A stretch of DNA of 64,000 nucleotides from Haematospirillum jordaniae (GTDB taxonomy: Bacteria; Pseudomonadota; Alphaproteobacteria; Rhodospirillales; Rhodospirillaceae): the NCBI RefSeq assembly GCF_001611975.1, contig NZ_CP014525.1:1232001-1296000 (forward strand). Direction: 5' to 3'. Below are positions 35,851 through 45,234 of this stretch, piece by piece; the first letter of the stretch is position 1, and every line of letters starts with the position of its first letter. Position numbers and translations under genes: made by a program. The notes below the pieces were generated by a model, which was given only the letters and a program-made list of their open reading frames with translations, made no database searches and was not told the DNA's origin.

Positions 35851-37827
35851 GTGGCTTCAAGTACACTGGGCGGAGCGCGCAGGGAACAGGATCTGACCCG
35901 GCTGTTTACGCGTCGGATCGCTGTTCTGGGAGCTGGTAAGGCTGCTCTTTTGGCAACGCTGGTTGGGCGGATGTATTTTCTTCAGGTGGTCGAGGCCGAG
36001 AAGTATGCCACCCTAGCCGAAGAAAACCGCATCAACCTGCGTTTGCTTCCTCCTCCCCGTGGTCAGATTGTTGATCGGTTCGGCGTGCCCATGGCTGTGA
36101 ACCAGCAGAACTTCCGGGCCCTGATCATTTCCGAACAAACACCGGACCTAGCCGGAACCCTAGACCGTTTTGGTCGGATTGTTCCATTGGGTGAGGGGGA
36201 CAAGACAAGGGTTTTGCGCGAAGTGCGCCGCAAGCGCCGGTTTGTACCGGTGCCGGTTCGTGAAAATCTGACCTGGGAGGAAATGGCCCGGATCCAGGTC
36301 AATGCGCCGGACTTGCCCGGTGTTTTCATCGACGAAGGTTTGGCGCGTTACTATCCTTTTGGTGCCGAGGCCTCGCATGTTCTGGGCTATGTTGCGGCTG
36401 TCTCGGAAGAGGATCTTGTTGGCTCCGAGGATCCTTTGCTTGATTTGCCCGGTTTCCGGATTGGAAAGGCCGGACTCGAGCGCCAGTTTGATCGTGCCTT
36501 GCGCGGAACAGGCGGTACCTTGCAGGTGGAGGTAAACGCCGTTGGTCGCGTCATTCGCGAGCTGGCGCGGGTCGATGGCCAGACCGGGTCAGAGCTGGCC
36601 CTGAGCATTGACTCTAGGATTCAGGACTTTGCCTGCAAGGCGATCGGGGATGAAAGCGGAACGGTCGTTGTGATGGATGTTATGACCGGAGAGCTTCTGG
36701 CCTTGGCATCACAGCCCGGGTATGACCCCAATGCGTTCAGCCGGGGGCTTACGGCTGAAGAGTGGAAAGCCTTGACCGGTAACCCCAAGGGGCCTTTGGC
36801 AAACAAGCCCATTGCCGGCCAGTATGCTCCCGGGTCGGTCTTCAAGATGATTGTCTTGCTGGCAGCCCTGGAAGCCGGTGTCATTCGCCCTGAGCAGACG
36901 GTGTACTGTCCGGGAAGCTTTACCTTGGGGACGGCCAAGTTTCATTGTTGGCGCAAGCAGGGGCATGGCCATGTTGATATGGTCGGGTCTGTTCGTCATT
37001 CCTGTGATGTGTATTTCTATGAAGTGGGGCGTCGTCTGGGGATCGACCGGATTGCCGACATGGCCCGTCGCTTTGGCCTTGGAACCCTGACCGGTATTGA
37101 CCTGCCCGGGGAGAAACCCGGTCTGATACCGGACCGTGGCTGGAAACAGGCTGTCATGGGGGATGTCTGGCACCCGGGCGAGAGTGTGGTGGCCGCCATT
37201 GGTCAAGGGTATATAACCGCAACACCTCTCCAGCTTGCGATGATGACGGCCCGTATTGCCAACGGGGGATTGGCTGTTCATCCAACCCTGTCGCGGGTCA
37301 CTGTGAACAGTCAGGGCAGTTTGGTGCCGCGTGTGCCGACGCCGGGGCCGGACATGGGTATTCCGGCGGCCCATATGCAGTTGGTGCAGAGGGCGATGTG
37401 GGAGGCTGTGAATGCCGATGGAGGAACCGCACGCCGGGCCAGGCTTCCATCGGATCTTGGGGAAATGGCAGGCAAGACGGGGACAGCCCAAGTGCGGCGC
37501 ATTTCGCGGGCAGAGCGGGAAACCGGTGTAATTAAGAATGAGCATCTGCCATGGGAACGCCGTGATCATGCGCTGTTTGTCTGTTATGCACCGGTGTCCA
37601 CACCCCGTTATGCTGTGGCCGTTGTTATTGAACATGGCGGTGGGGGGGCTGCTATGGCGGCCCCGATTGCCCGTTCGGTCATGGCGGAAACCCTGCGCTT
37701 GGATCCGGCGCGTTCCGCACAGCCCGTAACCGCACAGGCTACATCAGTTTCTGAGGAATCATTCCCGGTTGAACCGGACGAGATGCCCTCGCTGGATGTT
37801 GAAACCCAGAACGGGAGAGGCGGCTGA
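35851..37827 (+). CDS. mrdA: Penicillin-binding protein 2 (peptidoglycan transpeptidase)
   Basis: A 658-residue class B PBP that crosslinks lateral wall. A membrane anchor near residues 28-48 is followed by the PBP dimerisation domain starting PPPRGQIVDRFGVPMA. The transpeptidase domain has the SxxK motif in APGSVFKMI, the SxD/SxN-type motif in RHSCDVYFYEVG and KTG in AGKTGTAQV. It starts with GTG immediately after mreD and overlaps rodA by one base, so the genes are coupled. A Pro/Glu-rich tail of about 40 residues ends the protein. Confidence 0.96.
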   Translation: MASSTLGGARREQDLTRLFTRRIAVLGAGKAALLATLVGRMYFLQVVEAEKYATLAEENRINLRLLPPPRGQIVDRFGVPMAVNQQNFRALIISEQTPDLAGTLDRFGRIVPLGEGDKTRVLREVRRKRRFVPVPVRENLTWEEMARIQVNAPDLPGVFIDEGLARYYPFGAEASHVLGYVAAVSEEDLVGSEDPLLDLPGFRIGKAGLERQFDRALRGTGGTLQVEVNAVGRVIRELARVDGQTGSELALSIDSRIQDFACKAIGDESGTVVVMDVMTGELLALASQPGYDPNAFSRGLTAEEWKALTGNPKGPLANKPIAGQYAPGSVFKMIVLLAALEAGVIRPEQTVYCPGSFTLGTAKFHCWRKQGHGHVDMVGSVRHSCDVYFYEVGRRLGIDRIADMARRFGLGTLTGIDLPGEKPGLIPDRGWKQAVMGDVWHPGESVVAAIGQGYITATPLQLAMMTARIANGGLAVHPTLSRVTVNSQGSLVPRVPTPGPDMGIPAAHMQLVQRAMWEAVNADGGTARRARLPSDLGEMAGKTGTAQVRRISRAERETGVIKNEHLPWERRDHALFVCYAPVSTPRYAVAVVIEHGGGGAAMAAPIARSVMAETLRLDPARSAQPVTAQATSVSEESFPVEPDEMPSLDVETQNGRGG

Positions 37828-38987
37828 TGTCCCTTGGTCTTTCCGGCACGCGCCGCCGGCGTGGCGACATGCCTGTAGGCGAAAAACTGTGGCATGTCAG
37901 CTGGTCCCTGATCCTGCTGCTTGTCCTGCTGGCTTCTGTTGGTTTCATGATGCTGTATTCAGCTGCGGGGGGGGATTGGTCGCCTTGGGCGGATCGACAG
38001 GTTGTCCGCTTCGGGGTTGGGTTGTTGTTCCTTCTGGCCTGTGCGGTGATCGATATTCGTCAGTTCATGCGTTATGCCTATGTGGCTTATGCTGTTGGCT
38101 TGGTCTTGCTGGTCGGGGTGGAGGTGCGCGGCGAGATTGGTATGGGGGCACAGCGCTGGATTGATCTGGGGGTCTTCCAGATCCAGCCTTCGGAAATTAT
38201 GAAGATTGCGGTTATTCTATGCTTGGCCCGTTATTTTCATGGTGCGGATCACGATGAGGTGCGCAGCCTGACCTTTCTTGTGCCCCCGGTGCTGATCGTT
38301 GCGGCGCCGGTAGTTCTGGTTCTCAAACAACCGGATCTGGGGACCGCCCTGTTGCTGATGATGGGCGCGGTTGCGCTCTTGTTCGCGGCCGGGGTACGGA
38401 TCTGGATCTTTATTGTTGGCGGTGTATCAGGGGTGGCCTTCATTCCTGTCGCTTGGAGCATGTTGCGCGATTACCAGAAGAACCGTGTCCTGACGTTTTT
38501 GGATCCTTCGCGTGATCCACTCGGGGCGGGCTATCACATTACCCAGTCCAAGATAGCCCTGGGGTCCGGGGGAGTGTTGGGAAAGGGGTATATGCAGGGA
38601 ACCCAGAGCCATTTGAACTTTCTGCCCGAGCATCAGACAGACTTCATCTTTACCATGCTGGGTGAAGAGTTTGGCATGTTGGGTGGCATAGGGCTTCTGT
38701 GCCTTTATATTCTGGTGATTGCCTACGGATATGCCATTGCCCTGCGTTGCCGCCATCAGTTCGGGCGGCTGGTGGCCATAGGCATTGTGTGCAACTTCTT
38801 CTTATACATTTTCATCAACACCGCCATGGTGATGGGGCTAATTCCCGTGGTCGGAGTTCCCTTGCCCCTCATTTCCTATGGCGGTACGGCCATGATTACC
38901 CTGATGCTGGGGTTTGGTATTTTGATGAGTGTGCATGTGCACCGCGATGTTCACATTGGTCGTGGCGGGGCTTTTGATGATGGGTAG
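37827..38987 (+). CDS. rodA: Peptidoglycan glycosyltransferase RodA
   Basis: SEDS-family polymerase working with PBP2. The 386-residue protein has about ten membrane helices, with conserved GAQRWIDLG, the LKQPDLGTALL block, GKGYMQGTQSHLNFLPEHQTDF and PLPLISYGGTAM. The ATG shares one base with the mrdA stop (TGATG). A weak hairpin with an A/T frame at about 39057-39091 may slow transcription downstream. Confidence 0.96.
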   Translation: MSLGLSGTRRRRGDMPVGEKLWHVSWSLILLLVLLASVGFMMLYSAAGGDWSPWADRQVVRFGVGLLFLLACAVIDIRQFMRYAYVAYAVGLVLLVGVEVRGEIGMGAQRWIDLGVFQIQPSEIMKIAVILCLARYFHGADHDEVRSLTFLVPPVLIVAAPVVLVLKQPDLGTALLLMMGAVALLFAAGVRIWIFIVGGVSGVAFIPVAWSMLRDYQKNRVLTFLDPSRDPLGAGYHITQSKIALGSGGVLGKGYMQGTQSHLNFLPEHQTDFIFTMLGEEFGMLGGIGLLCLYILVIAYGYAIALRCRHQFGRLVAIGIVCNFFLYIFINTAMVMGLIPVVGVPLPLISYGGTAMITLMLGFGILMSVHVHRDVHIGRGGAFDDG

Positions 38988-39032
38988 AGTCTGGCTGATA
39001 GAGCGCGTGAATGGCAGGGACGTATTTTTCTC

Positions 39033-39061
39033 TTGTCATCCCATAGGGTGGGGGCTATAAA
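39033..39061 (+). promoter_or_regulatory. Probable sigma70 promoter of tRNA-Lys
   Basis: TTGTCA and TATAAA are separated by 17 bases, each one base off consensus, ending 57 bases upstream of the tRNA. This is one of the two best promoter matches seen in the window. Confidence 0.6.
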
Positions 39062-39117
39062 ACGCCCCTCTCCGACAGGGGGAGGTTTTAACGGTCATTC
39101 CGTAAAAACAGTCTATT

Positions 39118-39193
<76 letters not shown>

Positions 39194-39200
39194 ATGCAAA

Positions 39201-39229
39201 AAAACCCGGCCTTTCAGGTCGGGTTTTTT
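39201..39229 (+). terminator. Rho-independent terminator after tRNA-Lys
   Basis: An AAAACCCGG... stem pairs with ...CGGGTTTT around a short TTTCA loop and is followed by a T-run, starting 8 bases after the tRNA. Confidence 0.8.
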
Positions 39230-39364
39230 GTTTGTTTCCCGGTCTTGCCGTTTTGTTTGATGAAGAGTGCTCGCACACGAGGCGTCGCCCATGGATTGTT
39301 TTTCTTGATTGATGCAATCTGGGGGATTAATACGTCAGTCGACATTGTATCGTGGGAGGAGCAG

Positions 39365-40180
39365 ATGCAGAGCCTTGATGATGTATGTTGCCATGTGCGC
39401 CGCACTGCGGATGATGCACCATCTGTTCCTGGCTTTCTGGTCCAGTGTCCAGTTGATGTGCACGATGATGCCACCATGGTGTCCAGCGTATTGGGAGAGG
39501 GCGTCCGGCATATCGAGCTGGTGGGCGTTGCTGTTGCAATTGATTACGTTGATGCCAAGGAGCAAGAGACAAGCCGTCGTATCACTCTGCGCCGGGTGTC
39601 GGTGTATGACGGGGGGCGTGTTGTCTGGAAAGCCTTTTGTCACGAAAGGCGGGCGCTCAGGACGTTTGTATGTGATCGTATACGGTGTGTCGTGGATATG
39701 GACGGCGTTGTTCACGATAATCCTGCCCTTTTCCTCTTTACGGAATTGGGAGTGGATGTAACGTTGCCTGTCTCCTCGGTGCAGGATCCACATGCGTCGA
39801 CGCTGTCTTTTTTAGGCGCGATTGCCTTTGGTCCTTGTGGAAAAGTGTTGAGGGATGGACTGACAGTCTTGGCCGGCCTTGCCCATGCGGATGGTTTAAT
39901 GGACGATGCCGAGGTCGGTGTTATGCTTGATTATGCAGCCAACGTGATAGAAGTGGGCGGGGGAGAGCTGGCTGTCGATGGCTGTTCCGTGCTTGCCGGA
40001 TGGATCCGGCGTTTGCGCCCGGAGCGAGAGGCTGTCGACAGCGCACTGCGTTCCCTTGCTGCTGATGCCGCTGCCTGCCGGACTCTGCTACGTTTTGCGG
40101 TTCGTTTGATGGACGCTGATGGTATCCAGAATCCTGCGGAATTTGATCTTGTTGTCGCTGTGCAGGATAGTATTCAGTGA
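39365..40180 (+). CDS. WYL-domain + TerB-like protein (probable)
   Basis: A 271-residue protein with no signal peptide. Residues about 60-125 look like a WYL/Sm-like domain: IDYVDAKEQETSRRITLRRV followed by AFCHERRALRTFVCDRIR, a pattern known from WYL regulators. The C-terminal part (170-271) has two TerB-type acidic motifs, AHADGLMDDAEV and MDADGIQNPAEF, the calcium- or metal-type acid loops seen in tellurite-resistance TerB folds. No DNA-binding helix-turn-helix is visible. The ATG at 39365 has a perfect GGAGGAG site; frames open further upstream run into the tRNA terminator. It lies between tRNA-Lys and the RTX cluster and could regulate or serve it, which is inference. Confidence 0.6.
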   Translation: MQSLDDVCCHVRRTADDAPSVPGFLVQCPVDVHDDATMVSSVLGEGVRHIELVGVAVAIDYVDAKEQETSRRITLRRVSVYDGGRVVWKAFCHERRALRTFVCDRIRCVVDMDGVVHDNPALFLFTELGVDVTLPVSSVQDPHASTLSFLGAIAFGPCGKVLRDGLTVLAGLAHADGLMDDAEVGVMLDYAANVIEVGGGELAVDGCSVLAGWIRRLRPEREAVDSALRSLAADAAACRTLLRFAVRLMDADGIQNPAEFDLVVAVQDSIQ

Positions 40181-40359
40181 TTATATTTTCATGATAATTG
40201 GTTCATTTTTATTGATTGTATAAAAATGTTATTCCGCAACAGATCATGTATTAATACGTGTTCATGCAATATATGATTGTATTGTAAGGCCGCATGATGA
40301 TAGACCTGCCCCTATTTTAACCTTATGGTTTCATCTCTTTTCTTTTGGGAGGGGGTGAC

Positions 40360-42369
40360 ATGCATACTGTTGACCAAGAACGTTCTATCCAAGTTGTATT
40401 AAGAGAGAATGTGGATTTGTCAGGAAATGGGTCTGATGCCCTGCAGGCCCTGAGGTCTATGTTGTCTCCTTTTTCCTCTGTATTAGTGTTCAGTGGGCCG
40501 GATCCATTCCGGTATGGGGTCTGGTTTTCACGTGACGCGAACAATCTTGATATTTTTATTGATGCCGACGGAGACTTGCGCACTGTTGAAGCCCGTTACC
40601 GTTTTCCGGGTGTGAAAAGTATATCAGCTGATGATCTTGGTTTGGTTATCACAGCCGGCGATGGTCATCTGAATCTTGCAGAGGCATCGTCTCCCGTTGC
40701 TGTGGACTGGCGTGATGCATCCATGGCGTCCATCACGACCGTTGATGGGGCTTTGCACGTCCCCAATGTTCTGGATGCCAGTCAACAGATTCACCATGCC
40801 GTGGATCTGGTCGGTGGTCATGGTGATGACCTTCTGATCGGAAGCCCACTTTCCCATGATATTTTACGTGGTGGTACAGGGGCAGATCAGCTTGATGGCG
40901 GATTGGGGTCGTATGACACGGCGTCTTATAGTGACAGGCAGGAACCGGTTCTGGCCGTCCTGAGGGGGCCGCTGGAGGGTGTTGCCTTTGTCGGGGGACG
41001 GTCGGAAGATACCCTGAAGAATATAGAGAGTCTGGAGGGCGGGGATGGGGACGATGCTCTGGTGGGCGATGATGAACCCAATTACCTGTGTGGGGGGAAG
41101 GGAGATGACACGCTACGTGGGCGAGGCGGGAATGATGATCTGCACGGTGGCGAGGGGAAAGATCTGCTCGATGGCGGTGAAGGAGGCCGCGATACGGCAA
41201 TCTACCGGGAGAAAAACGAGGCCGTGGTTGTCAGCCTTGATAACGGCGCGGACGCGATTGTTTACGTTGGGGGTGTTGCTGAAGATACGCTGCGTCGTAT
41301 CGAGTGTGTTGAAGGTGGTGACGGGCACGATGTTTTGGTTGGGGACACCCGCCATAATATGTTCTGGGGCAATGGGGGAGATGATGTCCTGATGGGGCGT
41401 GAAGGGAATGACCTGCTGGATGGCGGTGAGGGAAAGGATGTTCTTGACGGTGGATCGGGCGATGATACAGCGCTGTATACCAAGCGTGGTACTGCAGCTG
41501 TCTATGTCTTGTTGAATGATTCCGGTGATGGCCTCGCCTATGTCAACGGGGTTCACGAAGACCTTCTGCGCAGTGTTGAGAATATTGTCACGGGTGCGGG
41601 GCATGATCATCTAATCGGAAACGACCGTGATAATCAGTTGTCTGGTGGGGCCGGCCGTGACGTTTTGTTTGGCGGTGCTGGCAATGATGTTCTGAATGGG
41701 GGTCTCGACCATGATACTCTCGATGGGGGTATCGGGGTTGATCGCGCTCTGTACAGCGATCGGACGGGCGATGTTGTTGTGACCCTGAATGGGTCGACAC
41801 ATGCTCATGTTCGTATTGGGGGCCTCGTTGAGGACAGTTTGCGCAATATTGAGCAGCTACAGGCTGGGTCGGGAAATGATCAGCTGACTGGAGATGATCG
41901 GAATAACTGGTTTGACGGCCAGGGAGGCCGGGATGTGCTTCGCGGTAGGGGGGGGAATGATACCCTGTATGGAGGAGATGGTGAGGATATCCTTGATGGG
42001 GGTGCAGGGCATGATTTCCTTTTCGGAGGGCAAGGGGCCGATACCCTGACCGGTGGGTCTGGTGCTGATATGTTCGGCTACTTCCGCCTGTGGGATATGC
42101 ACGGCGATACGATAATGGATTTCAATCGTACACAGGGGGACCGTATTTGGCTGTACGACCGTTTTGATGCGAGCCCTGATCGCATTGGATGGCAGCCTTT
42201 TAAGTTCTCTGGTGCGACAGCGACGCCTTATTCTTTTTGGTATCATCTTGTGGATGATGAAGATGATCTGATCCTGATCGGCGATAGCGATGGTGATGTT
42301 GAAACGTGGGAGGTGGCATTGTCCATTCCCGGTGTGTCATCCCTGTATCAATCTGATTTTGTTGCATAG
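40360..42369 (+). CDS. RTX (hemolysin-type calcium-binding repeat) protein 1
   Basis: A 669-residue acidic protein with no Sec signal, as expected for a type I secretion substrate. Residues 43-93 form a module with FSG, W, DADGD, TVE and FPGV that also ends the protein (about 615-669: WYH..., GDSDGD, TWE, PGV, SDF). Between them are five RTX blocks of GGxGxDxLxGG type, separated by four about 55-residue spacers starting D.A.Y and containing GG..ED.LR.IE. No HExxH protease motif is present. The ATG at 40360 has GGGAGGGGG upstream; a TTG five codons earlier is unlikely. First and largest but one gene of a six-gene cluster. Confidence 0.85.
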   Translation: MHTVDQERSIQVVLRENVDLSGNGSDALQALRSMLSPFSSVLVFSGPDPFRYGVWFSRDANNLDIFIDADGDLRTVEARYRFPGVKSISADDLGLVITAGDGHLNLAEASSPVAVDWRDASMASITTVDGALHVPNVLDASQQIHHAVDLVGGHGDDLLIGSPLSHDILRGGTGADQLDGGLGSYDTASYSDRQEPVLAVLRGPLEGVAFVGGRSEDTLKNIESLEGGDGDDALVGDDEPNYLCGGKGDDTLRGRGGNDDLHGGEGKDLLDGGEGGRDTAIYREKNEAVVVSLDNGADAIVYVGGVAEDTLRRIECVEGGDGHDVLVGDTRHNMFWGNGGDDVLMGREGNDLLDGGEGKDVLDGGSGDDTALYTKRGTAAVYVLLNDSGDGLAYVNGVHEDLLRSVENIVTGAGHDHLIGNDRDNQLSGGAGRDVLFGGAGNDVLNGGLDHDTLDGGIGVDRALYSDRTGDVVVTLNGSTHAHVRIGGLVEDSLRNIEQLQAGSGNDQLTGDDRNNWFDGQGGRDVLRGRGGNDTLYGGDGEDILDGGAGHDFLFGGQGADTLTGGSGADMFGYFRLWDMHGDTIMDFNRTQGDRIWLYDRFDASPDRIGWQPFKFSGATATPYSFWYHLVDDEDDLILIGDSDGDVETWEVALSIPGVSSLYQSDFVA

Positions 42370-42411
42370 AATAAGTATCTGCGTGCTGTTCCCTCTTCCA
42401 GATGACTTGGT

Positions 42412-42441
42412 GCAGGGCTCCTTGCGGGGCCCTGCTTTTTT
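42412..42441 (+). terminator. Rho-independent terminator after RTX protein 1
   Basis: GCAGGGC pairs with GCCCTGC around a ten-base loop and is followed by six T residues, 43 bases after the stop. It implies that the first RTX gene is transcribed separately. The following 170 bases are AT-rich and probably hold the next promoter. Confidence 0.8.
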
Positions 42442-42611
42442 GTTCGATACCGGGCCATGCATTGCCATGCCAGATGCATATATTTTTGTCTTTTTAATGA
42501 ATAATTACATGATTTTAATTGTCAAAATTACCTTGACTCTATCACTGGGTGTGATTGTCTATGTACAGTTCGTTATGGATGTTTTGTGTATTGCGTGGAA
42601 GGATGTTGACG

Positions 42612-43343
42612 ATGACGGCATCGGTAGAACATTCCGGGGCAGCCGGGCTGAACGCGGAAGGTGATCTGGCCCGTGACAAGCGGCATGTGATCATGGAAGG
42701 AACCCGTGATCTCAGCGATCAGGATCAGCACATTTTTGTGCATATCAAGGGGTTCGGTATTGTATCACCCATTATGGTTGGTGGTGAGCGCATTGGATCC
42801 ATCCGTTACGACAAGAGTGTTATTGGGGGATCTTCGCAAGACCTTATCAGGGGCGATGACCGCGATAACACATTCAAGGGTATGGACGGGAGCGATATTC
42901 TGGTTGGTAATGGCGGTGATGATGTTCTGGATGGTGGCTGTGATAATGATTATCTTGTGCCCGGTCCGGGTGCCGACGTTATGACCGGTGGGCCGGGAAG
43001 GGACATGTTTTGGTTCCATCGCCTGTCCGACGCCAAGGGCGATCTTATTACGGACTTCAATCGGTCAGAGGGTGACCGGATCGAGTTTTCGTTTGATGAT
43101 TCAGTCAGCTATGCGGCATCACAGCCCGGATATGTCCAGGATCCGGAAAGGCCAATGCCTTTGCCCCTGAACGGGACCACGCCGGCGCCAAACACCTTGT
43201 GGTACATGCCGTCAGAAAATGGGCGGGATGTAGTGCTTTATGGGGATAGTGACGGTGACATTTCCACGCATGAAGTCGAGATAAACCTTCAGGGTGTTAC
43301 CTATATCCAAGACTCTGACATCCAGTTTACCTATTACACCTGA
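42612..43343 (+). CDS. RTX protein 2
   Basis: A 243-residue protein lacking a Sec signal. The N-terminal about 60 residues contain a spacer-type strand region (VGGERIGSIRYDKSVIGG) leading into RTX repeats (GDDRDNTFKGMDGSDILVG...GGDDVLDGG...GADVMTGGPGRDMF). Then follows GDLITDFNRSEGDRI, an M10C-like linker, and the shared C-terminal module (LWYMPSENG, GDSDGD, STHE, LQGV, DSD). It is a clear paralogue of the next two genes. The ATG at 42612 is preceded by GGAAGG at 9 bases; upstream in-frame codons at 42555-42603 are poorer. Confidence 0.82.
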   Translation: MTASVEHSGAAGLNAEGDLARDKRHVIMEGTRDLSDQDQHIFVHIKGFGIVSPIMVGGERIGSIRYDKSVIGGSSQDLIRGDDRDNTFKGMDGSDILVGNGGDDVLDGGCDNDYLVPGPGADVMTGGPGRDMFWFHRLSDAKGDLITDFNRSEGDRIEFSFDDSVSYAASQPGYVQDPERPMPLPLNGTTPAPNTLWYMPSENGRDVVLYGDSDGDISTHEVEINLQGVTYIQDSDIQFTYYT

Positions 43344-43494
43344 GAGTTTCTGCGGGCCTTGCCCTGATTTTTCCAACTTTTCCGCAAATCATCCCTGATG
43401 TGGCGTTGTGCTGCAAATCAGAGCGGTGGTCTGCGTCCTGCGGGCAGGTCTTTGTGACCCTGTCATCGTTCACTCTACCTTGGGAGTTTCTCCA

Positions 43495-44181
43495 ATGAGT
43501 TCATTTATGATCCGGAATATGTATGGCCTGAATGCACGGGATACAATTGATTATGCGGGTGAAAGTAGATCTATTGTTGCTTCACTTGAGCAGTCCTATG
43601 TATCGATACAAGGGCAGCGTACCTCGGGGTGGGTAGAGGGAGCCCGCAATGTTATCGGTGGATCGGCAATGGACAACATTCACGGTGATAGCCACAACAA
43701 TGTTCTGGTCGGGCGTGGTGGCGATGACCTGCTAAGTGGTGGTAAAGGTGACGACACCTTGGTCGGTGGTTCGGGCAATGACTTCCTGATCGGAGGAAAA
43801 GGTGCCGATACCATTACGGGCGGTCCGGGTGCCGACAAATTTGTGTACTGGAGAGCATCCGATACCCAAGGAGATGTGATTACAGACTTCAATCATGGCC
43901 AGGGCGATATCATCAATTTCATTTTTACGGAAGAAGAGCAGTATGCCCATAACCACCCGAAGCCGGGGTATGTGCCTGATCCCGAGCAACCTATGCCCCT
44001 GCCCTTGAACGGGACAGCGGAAGCACCTCATTCCTTGTGGTACCAAGTTGCCGAGAATGGCAAGGACCTGCATCTGTTCGGTGATACGGACGGTCAGGTT
44101 GACACGCATGAAATTTCCATGACCCTGCAAGGCGTGACAAGCCTTCAGAGTTCAGACTTTGTGTTTGAATACTGGGTATAA
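43495..44181 (+). CDS. RTX protein 3
   Basis: A 228-residue paralogue of the flanking genes. It starts with an IDYAGESRSIVASLEQ spacer strand, then four RTX turns (GDSHNNVLVGRGGDDLLSGGKGDDTL..., GGSGNDFL, GGKGADTI, GGPGADKF), the GDVITDFNHGQGDII linker, and the shared end module (SLWYQVAENG, GDTDGQ, DTHE, LQGV, SSDF). It has no catalytic motif. Each RTX turn would bind one calcium ion upon export. The ATG at 43495 has GGGAG upstream; the reading frame open before it is not similar to its paralogues. Confidence 0.82.
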   Translation: MSSFMIRNMYGLNARDTIDYAGESRSIVASLEQSYVSIQGQRTSGWVEGARNVIGGSAMDNIHGDSHNNVLVGRGGDDLLSGGKGDDTLVGGSGNDFLIGGKGADTITGGPGADKFVYWRASDTQGDVITDFNHGQGDIINFIFTEEEQYAHNHPKPGYVPDPEQPMPLPLNGTAEAPHSLWYQVAENGKDLHLFGDTDGQVDTHEISMTLQGVTSLQSSDFVFEYWV

Positions 44182-44214
44182 GGCCCGCGCCTCCGTATCT
44201 CTTATATAAACAGG

Positions 44215-44250
44215 CCCCCCGGAATCATGGTGTCGTGGATTCGGGGGGTT
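44215..44250 (+). terminator. Rho-independent terminator after RTX protein 3
   Basis: CCCCCC and AATC on the left arm pair with GATT and GGGGGG on the right with one small bulge, followed by TTCTCTTTGTTT, 34 bases beyond the stop. Confidence 0.65.
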
Positions 44251-44405
44251 CTCTTTGTTTGTACTGAACTCATTTCTTTACAGCCAAATAAAGAAGCCTG
44301 TGTCCAAGGGGTTGGTTGTTCCCAGCCAGCTTGGTACTTGCGTAAATACAATCAAGGGGTGTAGCATCTGCTCGCGATCTTCCCTCGACTATCATGTGAG
44401 GCACC

Positions 44406-45113
44406 ATGCGTTCCTTGCCAAGCCCTTTGGCCGCTGCCGAAGTAACATGGAGATATTCTTCCAAGAACAAGGTGCTGGATTACAGCGGTGCCGACAGATC
44501 TGTTGTTGTTTCGTTGGAGGAGGGCGCTCCGACCCCTGTCTTCGTTGGGGGAGAGCAGGTATCAACAGTCCGTTATGCATCGGGTGTGATCGGGGGCAAT
44601 GCTCCGGATAGCTTGGCCGGGGACAGGCGCCCCAATCGGTTGCAGGGGATGGATGGTGATGACTGGCTGCGTGGTCGTGGTGGGTCTGACGTTCTGGATG
44701 GTGGCCCGGGTCGTGATACGCTGGCCGGCGGTTCGGGTGCTGACCTGTTGACCGGTGGTGCGGGTGCTGACCGTTTCCTGTACAGCAGCGTGTCTGAAAC
44801 CCGGGGGGATATCATCACAGACTTCAGTCACGATCAGGGGGACGTTATTCAGTTTGTGTTTGCGGACACCCTTTTGCCGGCGTCTGTTCAGGATGGATTC
44901 AAGCCCGATCCCGAGCACCCCTTGCCCTTGGCTTTTCACGGAACAGAGCCGGAAGCCAATGCCATGTGGTACTGTGTTTCCGACGATGGCAAGGATCTTA
45001 CCCTTCTGGGGGACACGGACGGACATGTGGACACGCAGGAAATACAGATCGTTCTACGAGGCGTAAGCGAATTACAGTCCTCCGATGTTGTCTTTCAATA
45101 TGGGATTGCCTAG
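44406..45113 (+). CDS. RTX protein 4
   Basis: A 235-residue paralogue of RTX proteins 2 and 3. After a 25-residue leader comes LDYSGADRSVVVSLEEG, the VGGEQVSTVRYASGVIGG strand shared with protein 2, RTX turns (GMDGDDWLRGRGGSDVLDGGPGRDTLAGGSGADLLTGGAGADRF), the GDIITDFSHDQGDVI linker and the shared end module (AMWYCVSDDG, GDTDGH, DTQE, LRGV, SSD). The ATG at 44406 has a GTGAGG site. A compact hairpin terminator follows directly. Confidence 0.82.
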   Translation: MRSLPSPLAAAEVTWRYSSKNKVLDYSGADRSVVVSLEEGAPTPVFVGGEQVSTVRYASGVIGGNAPDSLAGDRRPNRLQGMDGDDWLRGRGGSDVLDGGPGRDTLAGGSGADLLTGGAGADRFLYSSVSETRGDIITDFSHDQGDVIQFVFADTLLPASVQDGFKPDPEHPLPLAFHGTEPEANAMWYCVSDDGKDLTLLGDTDGHVDTQEIQIVLRGVSELQSSDVVFQYGIA

Positions 45114-45118
45114 CCCCT

Positions 45119-45145
45119 GAAGATTGTTATCTTCGGTTTCTTTTT
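45119..45145 (+). terminator. Rho-independent terminator after RTX protein 4
   Basis: GAAGAT and ATCTTC pair around a TGTT tetraloop, followed by GGTTTCTTTTT, beginning six bases after the stop codon. Confidence 0.7.
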
Positions 45146-45234
45146 ACACCGTTGGCTATCGCTCTGCATCCTTGTTCTGGATGATGTAGAGGGAGGTGCT
45201 GTTGCGGTCAGAAACCGTATGAAGGGGGAATACT

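Noticed and set aside
41113..41610. Long antisense frames opposite the RTX genes
   Set aside because: They mirror the GGxGxD codon pattern on the other strand (Pro/Ser/Arg or Ile/Thr/Val runs) and have no ribosome-binding sites or family features.
40860..42060. Regularly spaced short repeats suggesting a CRISPR array or satellite
   Set aside because: The spacing follows the nine-residue RTX codon periodicity in one open frame, the units vary in sequence, and there are no unique spacers or cas genes.
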